Assembly (NCBI GenBank): GCA_964630025.1
Contig: CAZVRG010000040.1
Span: forward strand, 1 to 6,840
Direction: 5' to 3'
DNA length: 6,840 nucleotides
DNA from: VMFP01 sp964630025
GTDB lineage: Bacteria; Patescibacteriota; Andersenbacteria; UBA10190; CAIZMI01
The position numbers were made by a program, and so were the translations under genes. How positions within the stretch are numbered: position 1 is the first letter of the stretch; every line of letters begins with the position of its first letter. This document shows positions 1 to 5,948 of the stretch, piece after piece. The notes beneath the pieces are model-generated. The model did no database searches. It saw only the letters and a list, made by a program, of their open reading frames with translations, and was not told where the DNA came from.

Positions 1-621
1 ATCCTCCGCGAGTTCGTTGAGGGATTTCGTTTTCTCCTTCCATTGAAGAAAGAAGTAACATTCTTCGGGAGCGCGCGGGTTCTTCCGGAGAGTCATTGGT
101 ATAGAGAGGCCGAAAAGCTTGGCCGTATTCTTGCGCAACGCGGATACACCGTGATCACGGGCGGCGGGCCGGGCGTGATGGAAGCGGCGAACAAAGGTGC
201 GCTCGCAGGATGCCAACATGCGGCCGACGAATGTTCCGTCGGCATTGACATCAATCTTCCAGAAGGTGAGCGCCGAAACTCGTATGTCCGCAAACGCATG
301 GCATTCGACTACTTTTTTACGAGAAAAGTAATGCTCTCCGCGTCCGCACAAGCGTATGTCTTTTTCCCGGGCGGATTCGGGACCCTTGATGAAGTCACGG
401 AAATCGCGACCCTCGTGCAGACAAAAAAGATGGAACAGATACCGGTCATCTGTATGGGGAAGGAATTCTGGCTTCCTTTTCGAGAATGGATGCGAGCGGT
501 CATGGTGGAACAAAACCCGCCGCTTGTTGATCCCAACGACCTTGATATTTTTCAGATTGTGGACTCGGCAGAAGAGGCGTTACCAATTATCGAGCGGTCG
601 AAAGAGAGAAAGTTTTTCTAA
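1..621 (+). CDS. LOG family (TIGR00730-type) Rossmann-fold protein, 5'-truncated by window edge
   Basis: The visible 206 residues match the LOG / lysine decarboxylase-like family, whose characterised members are nucleoside 5'-monophosphate phosphoribohydrolases (the cytokinin-activating type releases the free base from the riboside monophosphate). Seen: the nucleotide-binding stretch GGGPGVMEAANKGA (coded near 160-203), a conserved FFTRK that supplies the Arg of the active site (near 313-327), and PGGFGTLDE (near 367-393), the family's signature with the catalytic Glu. The frame is open back to base 1 and the upstream residues (EFVEGFRFLLPLKKE) look like family sequence. The TTG at 43 has no Shine-Dalgarno upstream (the preceding bases are pyrimidine-rich), so the start almost certainly lies outside the window. 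Stop is TAA at 619-621. The protein is cytoplasmic. The physiological substrate in this organism cannot be told from sequence; many bacterial members are annotated only as 'TIGR00730 family'. The following gene is about 250 nt away, so co-transcription is uncertain. Confidence 0.9.
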   Translation: MLREFVEGFRFLLPLKKEVTFFGSARVLPESHWYREAEKLGRILAQRGYTVITGGGPGVMEAANKGALAGCQHAADECSVGIDINLPEGERRNSYVRKRMAFDYFFTRKVMLSASAQAYVFFPGGFGTLDEVTEIATLVQTKKMEQIPVICMGKEFWLPFREWMRAVMVEQNPPLVDPNDLDIFQIVDSAEEALPIIERSKERKFF

Positions 622-648
622 GTTACGACCCCAGAATCACGCGAGCTG

Positions 649-693
649 TTCGGCCACCAGGCCACTGGCACAGCCAGATGTCTGGTGGCCGAA
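649..693. repeat. Perfect 12-bp inverted repeat with a nested hairpin (possible structured RNA or cruciform)
   Basis: TTCGGCCACCAG at 649-660 is the exact reverse complement of CTGGTGGCCGAA at 682-693. The 21-nt interior holds another hairpin, CTGGC (665-669) against GCCAG (673-677) with a 3-nt loop. It lies 27 nt after the stop of the LOG gene, where a transcription terminator would be expected. However, no T-run follows on either strand (TCCTTTC on +), so a classical rho-independent terminator is only a weak possibility. CCAG and CTGG alternate four times, which allows a competing fold (see findings). Confidence 0.75.
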
Positions 694-730
694 TCCTTTC
701 AGGACTCGTTCTTCCCTCCGCTCCTCGCTC

Positions 731-749
731 AACGTATGTCACATACGTT
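731..749. repeat. Near-perfect 19-bp palindrome (operator-like or short hairpin)
   Basis: AACGTATGT (731-739) and ACATACGTT (741-749) are exact reverse complements around one central base. As DNA this has the form of a dimeric regulator's operator; as RNA it would fold into an 8-bp stem with a 3-nt loop. It is flanked by CTCGCTC (724-730) and CGCTCGG (751-757). No promoter could be recognised next to it, so its role is unassigned. Confidence 0.65.
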
Positions 750-808
750 TCGCTCGGTGCTCAGTCCAGATCTTCGCATCTCATCGTGATTCTGTGGTCT
801 CACGTGCT

Positions 809-836
809 GCCATAGGCGCGTACGTTTGCCTATGGC
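809..836. repeat. 9-bp inverted repeat with 10-nt loop
   Basis: GCCATAGGC (809-817) pairs perfectly with GCCTATGGC (828-836), leaving a loop at 818-827. It lies about 35 nt before the favoured start of the coiled-coil gene and is followed by repeats of GGCC(CA). It may be a 5'-UTR hairpin of that gene or the last unit of a repetitive spacer; there is no T-run to make it a terminator. Confidence 0.6.
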
Positions 837-869
837 CTCTGGCCCATGGCCCACGGTACGATACATCCC

Positions 870-1223
870 ATGTCACAAGTCTGGGGCGAATCTGGCGGGG
901 GAGATCTTCAAGGACGTCGCGGGCGTCGTACGGCTGGGGATGCACGTTCGCAGTATCAGCGCAAGGAATTGGAGCTCGAAGAAGAACGGGAGGCACTTTC
1001 CACGCTGTTGAGCGATGAGCGTCGCCAAAAGGAAGAGCGCACGCGCGTGAAACGCGATCGTGGACGGAAGGTGGCGGAACTTGCGCAACTGGAGCAGCGG
1101 GAGAGAACGCTGGAGCGGGATGCGGAAGATCTCGAGCACCGTATTACGCAACAAAAATCGCGTATCGCGACACTCGAGCGCCAGGTGAATGCAGGTCGGG
1201 ATGAGGCGCACCGGAAATCATGA
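870..1223 (+). CDS. Small charged coiled-coil protein, function unknown
   Basis: This predicts 117 residues from the ATG at 870. The N-terminus (MSQVWGESGGGDLQGR) is glycine-rich. From about residue 28 to the end the protein is dominated by Glu, Lys, Arg, Gln and Leu with heptad-like spacing, for example KELELEEEREAL and RERTLERDAEDLEHRI, which predicts one long alpha-helical coiled coil. There is no signal peptide, membrane segment or catalytic motif. An in-frame ATG at 846 would add 8 residues; 870 is preferred because of the protein-like start and a -10-like TACGAT (857-862) 7 nt upstream, but neither ATG has a Shine-Dalgarno. Stop is TGA at 1221-1223. The absence of in-frame stops and the consistent coiled-coil composition argue that it is real, but charged coiled coils can arise by chance in GC-rich DNA. 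No family is recognised. It is about 250 nt from the LOG gene and 235 nt from alaS. Confidence 0.6.
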   Translation: MSQVWGESGGGDLQGRRGRRTAGDARSQYQRKELELEEEREALSTLLSDERRQKEERTRVKRDRGRKVAELAQLEQRERTLERDAEDLEHRITQQKSRIATLERQVNAGRDEAHRKS

Positions 1224-1324
1224 ATAGCCACACTCCGCGAGCATGCCTCGTTTTGCGGGTCCTGCCGCGGGATGGGACCCCCCAGCCTGCGGTCCGCCGC
1301 CGATACCCCAGACATTTCTCTTGG

Positions 1325-1346
1325 CGTGGGCGGTCGTACGCCCACG
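1325..1346. repeat. 8-bp hairpin in the alaS upstream spacer
   Basis: CGTGGGCG (1325-1332) pairs perfectly with CGCCCACG (1339-1346) around a 6-nt loop. It is followed by TTTCGGGGGTGGGG rather than a T-run, so it is a GC-rich stem with at most weak terminator character. It may terminate the upstream transcript or structure an alaS leader; the sequence does not decide. Confidence 0.5.
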
Positions 1347-1445
1347 TTTCGGGGGTGGGGCCCCTCGGCGTTCGTCCTCGGCTGGGTAGCCACCCATCCC
1401 GCGTCACCCGCACTATCGCTCGGAACAACTCGCAGAGTGTTTGCG

Positions 1446-1451
1446 TATGGT
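1446..1451 (+). promoter_or_regulatory. Possible -10 element for a leaderless alaS transcript
   Basis: TATGGT lies 7 nt upstream of the favoured alaS ATG at 1459, where a -10 box would place transcription start at or next to the start codon. No good -35 is visible about 17 nt further up. The call rests mainly on the same spacing being seen at other genes here. The bases overlap an alternative in-frame ATG at 1447, so promoter and upstream start are competing readings. Confidence 0.3.
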
Positions 1452-1458
1452 TGTTCAC

Positions 1459-3222
1459 ATGACTGGCGCAGAACTTCGTGAAAAATTCTTGGAGTACTTT
1501 CGTCAGCAGGGGCACGAAATCATTCCTTCCGCATCGCTGATTCCGGAAAACGATCCGACAGTGTTGTTTACCACAGCCGGAATGCATCCGCTGGTGCCAT
1601 ATCTGCTTGGACAACCGCATCCCGCAGGCCGGCGGCTGGCAAATGCGCAAAAGTGCTTGCGCACGGACGATATTGATGACGTTGGCGATGATACGCATCT
1701 GACCTTTTTCGAAATGCTTGGGAATTGGTCGCTCGGAGACTATTTCAAGGAGCGAACCATCGCAATGAGTGTTGAATTCCTTACGTCAGACCGCTGGCTT
1801 GGGATTCCCACGGAGAAACTTGCTGTCACCTGTTTTGCCGGCGATGCGGATGCGCCCCGCGACGAGGAGTCGGCGCGTCTCTGGGCGCACCACGGCATTG
1901 CAAAGGAGCGCATCTTCTTCTTTGGGAAAAAGGACAACTGGTGGGGGCCGCCGGGGGACACCGGTCCATGCGGCCCGGACACGGAAATGTTTTTTGACAC
2001 CGGTCGCGGATCCGCATCCGCGCACCCGAATGACGGTTCCGGGCGCTACGTGGAGATATGGAACGACGTGTTTATGGAATACGAGAAGCGGGCGGATGGG
2101 TCGTATGCCCCACTCGCACAGAAGAATGTGGATACGGGCATGGGGCTCGAGCGCACAGTTGCCGTTCTGAACGGATATCCGAGCGTCTACGAAACGGACC
2201 TGTTGAAACCGCTCGTTGATGTTGTTCGCGCTGGAACGCACGCGAAGGATACGCGGCATGTGCGCATCGTCGCCGACCATCTTCGAGCCGCGATGTTTGT
2301 TCTTGCAGACCCGCGTGGAGTGACGCCAAGCAATGTTGAGCAGGGGTATGTCATTCGGAAGTTGATCCGACGCGCGCTTCGGGCGCTTGAAGTGCTTGAG
2401 ATGCCAGAGGAGATTGAAGGTGTTGTTCTGCGCGGTGCTGTTGACGCCGTCGAAACGACACACGCACACGTGTATCCGGAAATTTCAGAACGCAAGGAGC
2501 GTGTCCTCGCGCTTCTACACGACGAGCACGCAAAATACCGGGGTGTACGTGTGCGCGCTGAACATGAACTTGCGCGACGGAAGCAGCAGGGCCAGACGCA
2601 GATCAGCGGGAAAGAGGCATTCGACCTCTATCAATCGTTTGGGTTCCATCCCGATCTTTTGCGATCCTTGGGGCAACCGCTGGGCATCACCACAGATGCG
2701 GAAGGCTTTGAAGAGGAACTCCGCCGGCATCAGGAGATATCGCGCGCCGGGAGTACGCAGCGATTCGCGGGTGGGCTCGCAGATCACTCCGAACGCACGG
2801 TGAAGCTGCACACCGCGACGCATCTTCTGCACGCGGCGCTGCGGCGCGTTCTTGGCCCACATGTGCAGCAGCGCGGATCGAACATCACGGAGGAACGGTT
2901 GCGCTTCGATTTCACCCACGCCGCGAAGGTGACACCGGAAGAACTCCAGAAGGTTGAGGACCTTGTGAATGAGCATATTCGTCGGGATCTGCCGGTCACC
3001 CGTGCAGTGATGACACCAGATGAGGCGAAAGCGGCGGGTGCGCTGGGGTTTTTTGAGGAAAGGTATGGCGATCAGGTACGCGTCTACAGTATTGGGGATT
3101 TCTCACAGGAAATCTGCGGTGGGCCGCATGTTGAGCGCACGGGCACACTTGGACATTTTCGCATTGTGAAGGAAGAGGCCCTCGCGGCCGGCATCCGGCG
3201 CATTCGCGCGGTCGTCGCATAG
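1459..3222 (+). CDS. alaS: Alanyl-tRNA synthetase, compact form lacking the C-terminal (DHHA1/C-Ala) domain
   Basis: Cytoplasmic class II enzyme that charges tRNA-Ala with alanine and hydrolyses mischarged Ser-/Gly-tRNA-Ala. Seen in 587 residues: MTGAELREKFLEYF start; motif 1 region FTTAGMHPLVPYL (38-50); motif 2 region FFEMLGNWSLGDYF (83-96); motif 3 GMGLER (227-232); tRNA-recognition helices to about 400; then the editing site with HTATH (451-455) and CGGPH (553-557), giving the expected metal ligands H451, H455, C553 and H557. The usual bacterial enzyme is about 875 residues. Here only about 20 residues separate the FEEELRRHQE stretch from HTATH, so the beta-barrel carrying the usual YAESGGQ-type segment is missing. 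The protein ends at AAGIRRIRAVVA, without the C-terminal oligomerisation domain. I recall this compact type as common in Patescibacteria. The ATG at 1459 is chosen as the family-like start; ATG 1447 (weak AGAG upstream) and TTG 1441 are alternatives. Stop is TAG; the next gene follows after 8 nt. Confidence 0.96.
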   Translation: MTGAELREKFLEYFRQQGHEIIPSASLIPENDPTVLFTTAGMHPLVPYLLGQPHPAGRRLANAQKCLRTDDIDDVGDDTHLTFFEMLGNWSLGDYFKERTIAMSVEFLTSDRWLGIPTEKLAVTCFAGDADAPRDEESARLWAHHGIAKERIFFFGKKDNWWGPPGDTGPCGPDTEMFFDTGRGSASAHPNDGSGRYVEIWNDVFMEYEKRADGSYAPLAQKNVDTGMGLERTVAVLNGYPSVYETDLLKPLVDVVRAGTHAKDTRHVRIVADHLRAAMFVLADPRGVTPSNVEQGYVIRKLIRRALRALEVLEMPEEIEGVVLRGAVDAVETTHAHVYPEISERKERVLALLHDEHAKYRGVRVRAEHELARRKQQGQTQISGKEAFDLYQSFGFHPDLLRSLGQPLGITTDAEGFEEELRRHQEISRAGSTQRFAGGLADHSERTVKLHTATHLLHAALRRVLGPHVQQRGSNITEERLRFDFTHAAKVTPEELQKVEDLVNEHIRRDLPVTRAVMTPDEAKAAGALGFFEERYGDQVRVYSIGDFSQEICGGPHVERTGTLGHFRIVKEEALAAGIRRIRAVVA

Positions 3223-3224
3223 GA
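3221..3224 (+). promoter_or_regulatory. Shine-Dalgarno AGGA overlapping the alaS stop codon
   Basis: AGGA begins inside the alaS TAG (3220-3222) and lies 6 nt before the ATG at 3231, an ideal spacing. It fixes the start of the next gene and suggests translational coupling to alaS. Confidence 0.65.
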
Positions 3225-3230
3225 TGTGGC

Positions 3231-4397
3231 ATGGCTGCGTTATTTCACAAAGGAAAGACGGATACGTGCGCTGTTGTCGGGCGCATGCGTGGCGAGGAAA
3301 TTGATGTGCTTCGGGTGTCGCGTGGGGGCGGACAGGTGCATGTTCATGGAGCAACAACCGTTTCCTGGGAATCCGGTGCGGCGCTTGGAGAGCCTCTTGA
3401 GCGCCTTGTTGGGTGGCGCCCCAATGAACCGTTGATCATTGCCGTGCCGACACCGGCGCTTGTTGGCGGATCGATCACCATACGGCGTCCTAGGCTTTCC
3501 ACCGATAACCAGGTGCTCGTGGACCCGCGTGAACTCACCCTGCGCGCACATTGGGAGGCACGGGAAGCGTTGCGTGAAGAGGCAGCGGCATTCCTCGGCT
3601 GCGCGCTCGAAGATGTCTCGGTCTTCCGGGAGGATGTACGTCCGTGGGAGGACGCTGGCGCCGCCGATGAACTGCACACAACGGTCACTACATTTTTTCA
3701 GGGACCGACGGCATTTCATGAATCAATACCGGTCCGTCCAACGCGCAGCGGATTTCAGTGGTCGCCACCCATCGATGTTCCCACCTGCGACATGGTCGTG
3801 CTGCCGGTGTTTCTTAGCGAACTGTTCTCGTCATCCACCGAATCGGTTGGTCTTCTTGTCAGCGAGGAAACGCGGTTGTCGTTCCTTGTACGGCACGAAC
3901 ATGCCGTGCGGCATGTTCGCACTGCGCCGCTCGGGAGCACGCTTCTCATCGACACCATAGTCCGGGCGCTTTCCTGTTCGCCCCGCGAGGCGGAGCATCT
4001 TCTGCAACGCGCGGATGCGAGCGGACTCACGTCGGATGGTATACGGGTGCTCACGCGGGTCTTCCGCCCACTTCTGCCCGTGTATCGTACCGCCCTGCAA
4101 CTTTTTGCCGAGCATCTTCCTCCGAAAGAACGGCCAACGCGCATTGTCATCGCGGGGTTTTGGCCCACGCTGTTTCATCGCTTGTTTTTTCACAGCACGC
4201 TTGCGTTGTTCCCGCCGGGGCACCAACGCGCATTACAGCTTCTTCCACGCCCCACACTAGCAACAGATGGGCCGCCACAGGCACGCGGTGCGCGCATGCC
4301 GGAATCTGTGTACTACCTTCTCGAGCATCTTGCGGAAGGTGCCTTGCGTCGATATGCATCCATCCCCGCAGAATCAGCGCGCGTCCCCGCCAGGTAA
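3231..4397 (+). CDS. Hypothetical protein, possibly a divergent FtsA/PilM-like actin-fold (ASKHA) protein
   Basis: 388 residues, with no signal peptide or membrane segment, so probably cytoplasmic. No strong signature motif is present, but the layout recalls PilM/FtsA. A strand-rich N-terminal half is followed by SVGLLVSEETRLSFLVRHEH (205-224), like the second phosphate-binding strand pair. Then comes APLGSTLLIDTIVRALSCSP (232-251) with EAEHLL, which resembles the family's 'GG..lT..ia..l..s..eAE.lK' stretch. Finally, a helix before RIVIAGFWPTLFHRLF (304-319) sits where the family's adenosine-binding 'vvltGGga.lpgl' would be. The key glycines are largely replaced (IAGF for GGG), so nucleotide binding may be lost. 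The assignment is from pattern memory and could be wrong. The start is supported by AGGA at 3221-3224. It is 8 nt from alaS and its stop TAA overlaps the ribosome-binding region of the next gene, so the three are likely one operon. A membrane protein directly downstream fits a PilM- or FtsA-like role at the envelope. Confidence 0.8.
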   Translation: MAALFHKGKTDTCAVVGRMRGEEIDVLRVSRGGGQVHVHGATTVSWESGAALGEPLERLVGWRPNEPLIIAVPTPALVGGSITIRRPRLSTDNQVLVDPRELTLRAHWEAREALREEAAAFLGCALEDVSVFREDVRPWEDAGAADELHTTVTTFFQGPTAFHESIPVRPTRSGFQWSPPIDVPTCDMVVLPVFLSELFSSSTESVGLLVSEETRLSFLVRHEHAVRHVRTAPLGSTLLIDTIVRALSCSPREAEHLLQRADASGLTSDGIRVLTRVFRPLLPVYRTALQLFAEHLPPKERPTRIVIAGFWPTLFHRLFFHSTLALFPPGHQRALQLLPRPTLATDGPPQARGARMPESVYYLLEHLAEGALRRYASIPAESARVPAR

Positions 4398-4400
4398 TAT
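4391..4400 (+). promoter_or_regulatory. Overlapping start signals for the baseplate J-like gene (CAGG ribosome site and -10-like TAATAT)
   Basis: CAGG (4391-4394) lies 6 nt before GTG 4401 and 12 nt before ATG 4407, favouring GTG if a Shine-Dalgarno is used. TAATAT (4395-4400), which contains the preceding TAA stop, lies exactly 6 nt before ATG 4407, the same spacing as the TATAAT of the last gene. The two readings give different starts. No -35 is visible for TAATAT. Confidence 0.35.
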
Positions 4401-4406
4401 GTGGGT

Positions 4407-5912
4407 ATGGGAAAAGCAGCCGATGAACGCGCCACGCTCACCATCAATGCGTCAGACGATCTTCCCGATATGCTGGAGAAGATCCGACGTGCTGGCACAC
4501 AAGAGGTTATTCTTGATTGCGGCCTGCACCCCATTCTGCGCGAAGATCCCTTTGTGCGCCGGTTGCTGAAGGCGACGGCAGCGGATTTTGGAAAAGACGT
4601 TACCTTTCGACACACCGACGCCACAACACGCGCAGGCGTGGACACGCGCGGACGCCAGGAGACACATGCGCGTGGCACATCCGCGCGTATCCAGCGGCAG
4701 CGTATTCTTCCGCGAAGACTTTCTGCTCTTCCAACGGCAACATGGAAACGCTTTGGCGTCATTATTCCACGCGGTCGAATACCGTTAGCAGTGTTTGCCG
4801 CAATCACGGGCATTCTCCTGACCGGCGTTGTCACGTTTGTTTTGCCACGCGCGCGTATCCAACTTGCTTTGGTGACGGAACCGTTTACCGCCGACTTTAC
4901 CGTATGGCTCGATACAAGCGCGGTTGAACCGCGCGCTGCCGCGGGGGCGCACCCGGCGCGGCTCTTTCGCGCGGAGGAAGTTGTGGAACAGGAATTTTCC
5001 GTAGAGACGATCGTGCAAAAAGGCGCGCGCGCCGAAGGGAGTGTGGATATTGTCAATGAAACGACCGCCGCACAGGGCATCAAAGCACGCTCGCGGCTCA
5101 AAAGTGCGTCAGGTGTTGTTCTGCGCACGCAACGCGATGTGATTATTCCGGCACAGGGCCGGGCCGCGGTGCGCGTGCAGGCGGAGGAAGGCGGAAACGC
5201 GGGAAATCTTGAGCCGCAGCGTCTCACGTTTTCCGCGCTCCCTGCCGCATCGCAACGCATTCTGTACGGTGCAGTCGTGCAGCCGCTCCGCGGGGGCACC
5301 GACAATCAGGTACACCAAGTATCCGCTGCCGACATTGAACGAGGAAGCGCAGAGCTTCGTGCCAGCGCGGAGCGTACCCTACGCGAACGCATCGCGCAGG
5401 AGACGCGGTCCGCATCGTTTTCCGCCCCACCTGAACGGCGTACCGCCTTTTCCAAAGAAGAGTTAACGCGCATTGTGGTGAATCATCCGGAAGTGACACC
5501 CGCCGCTGGCACGGAAGCATCGACATTCCGATTAAAAGCGACTGTGCGGGGCGAGGCGTTTATCGCCGACGCGCAGTCGTTCAACGCATTTATCGCCGAT
5601 CTCATTCGCCAGCGCATCGCGGAGGAGAAGGAACCAGCGCGAGCGAGTACGCTCGACGATCTTCGCGTGGTGGACATTCGCTGGGATCATGGGCGTGCGG
5701 AATTTTCCCTGCACGTCGATACGCCGCTTGTTCCGCGCATCGATCTCAACACGCTACGCAGTCGCCTGGAGCAGCGAACGGCGGACGACGCAACCGCGTT
5801 CCTGCGCGCGATCCCCGGCGTGCGTTCCGCAGAAGTGCGCCTTTCGCCCGTGTGGGTGAAGCGGATCCCCGGGATTCCTCGTAATATTCATATCGAGACG
5901 ACGACGGAGTAG
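4407..5912 (+). CDS. Single-pass membrane protein of the Patescibacteria baseplate J-like type
   Basis: 501 residues from ATG 4407 (503 from GTG 4401). Layout, counted from 4407: a small cytoplasmic alpha/beta domain (about 10-70; DDLPDMLEKI then EVILDC and LLKATAADFGKDVTF), an Arg-rich linker (about 75-122), one membrane segment (about 125-147, IPLAVFAAITGILL...FVL), then a large external part. The external part begins PRARIQLALVTEPFTADF and holds a beta-rich module: GSVDIVNET, KARSRLKSASGVVLRTQRDV, IIPAQGRAAVRVQAEEGGNAGNL and a later PLRGGTD. That order resembles proteins annotated 'baseplate J-like' in Candidate Phyla Radiation genomes, a name from weak similarity to phage baseplate protein gp47/J. 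No phage genes are nearby. The C-terminal half has two more alpha/beta stretches (about 345-500) containing Ile-Arg-Gln helices. Function is unknown; an envelope-spanning structural role, perhaps with the upstream ASKHA-like protein, is inference. The gene is very GC-rich (a sample line at 4921-4980 is 78% G+C). Stop is TAG at 5910-5912. Confidence 0.85.
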   Translation: MGKAADERATLTINASDDLPDMLEKIRRAGTQEVILDCGLHPILREDPFVRRLLKATAADFGKDVTFRHTDATTRAGVDTRGRQETHARGTSARIQRQRILPRRLSALPTATWKRFGVIIPRGRIPLAVFAAITGILLTGVVTFVLPRARIQLALVTEPFTADFTVWLDTSAVEPRAAAGAHPARLFRAEEVVEQEFSVETIVQKGARAEGSVDIVNETTAAQGIKARSRLKSASGVVLRTQRDVIIPAQGRAAVRVQAEEGGNAGNLEPQRLTFSALPAASQRILYGAVVQPLRGGTDNQVHQVSAADIERGSAELRASAERTLRERIAQETRSASFSAPPERRTAFSKEELTRIVVNHPEVTPAAGTEASTFRLKATVRGEAFIADAQSFNAFIADLIRQRIAEEKEPARASTLDDLRVVDIRWDHGRAEFSLHVDTPLVPRIDLNTLRSRLEQRTADDATAFLRAIPGVRSAEVRLSPVWVKRIPGIPRNIHIETTTE

Positions 5913-5933
5913 TTTTTGTGCACGAAAACGATC

Positions 5934-5942
5934 TGGTATAAT
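5934..5942 (+). promoter_or_regulatory. Extended -10 promoter TGGTATAAT
   Basis: A consensus TATAAT (5937-5942) is preceded by TGG (5934-5936), the extended -10 TGn form. A weak -35 such as TTTGTG (5915-5920) or TTGTGC (5916-5921) lies 15-16 nt upstream. The ATG of the downstream gene begins 6 nt after the box, so transcription would start at or next to the start codon. This is the clearest promoter in the window. Confidence 0.7.
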
Positions 5943-5948
5943 GCCAAA

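Larger units (their letters stand above)
1224..1458. other. GC-rich non-coding spacer upstream of alaS with several short hairpins
   Basis: No convincing gene was found here. ORFs open on both strands, but their translations are rich in Pro, Arg, Thr and Ser with no domain character, as expected of GC-rich DNA. The spacer holds the hairpin at 1325-1346, the self-complementary GGGGCCCC at 1357-1364 and a small stem TGGGT (1383-1387)/ACCCA (1392-1396). No T-box signature (specifier loop or antiterminator with the conserved TGGN motif) and no tRNA-like fold could be made out, although an aminoacyl-tRNA synthetase follows. Confidence 0.55.

Noticed and set aside
649..700. Rho-independent terminator of the LOG gene
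   Set aside because: The stem is strong, but the loop region is long and no T-run follows on either strand, so it is listed as a repeat.
356..1018. 220-residue + strand ORF running across the LOG 3' end and the spacer
   Set aside because: It overlaps the LOG gene in another frame and its translation is Arg/Ser-rich with no domain character; it is a GC-driven shadow.
1224..1458. T-box riboswitch upstream of alaS
   Set aside because: No specifier stem, conserved T-box sequence or terminator/antiterminator pair with a T-run could be identified.
1220..1462. 80-residue + strand ORF overlapping the stop of the coiled-coil gene (ATGA) and reaching alaS
   Set aside because: The ATGA overlap looks like translational coupling, but the protein is Pro/Arg/Thr-rich, covers the hairpins and resembles no family.
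1144..1698. 184-residue minus strand ORF across the alaS upstream region
   Set aside because: It is antisense to the conserved alaS 5' end, and its translation shows no recognisable domain.
1459..3222. AlaRS truncated by a frameshift or early stop
   Set aside because: The end falls exactly at the conserved end of the editing domain, the next gene starts 8 nt later with a good ribosome site, and the compact form is internally consistent.
4313..5305. 330-residue minus strand ORF opposite the baseplate J-like gene
   Set aside because: It is rich in Arg, Ser, Ala and Cys as expected of the antisense of GC-rich coding DNA; the sense frame has a clear membrane segment and beta-rich module.
4407..5912. 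Prophage or contractile injection system, from the baseplate J-like resemblance
   Set aside because: No other tail, sheath, spike or ATPase gene is present, and the protein has a membrane segment and a cytoplasmic domain, unlike a phage baseplate subunit.
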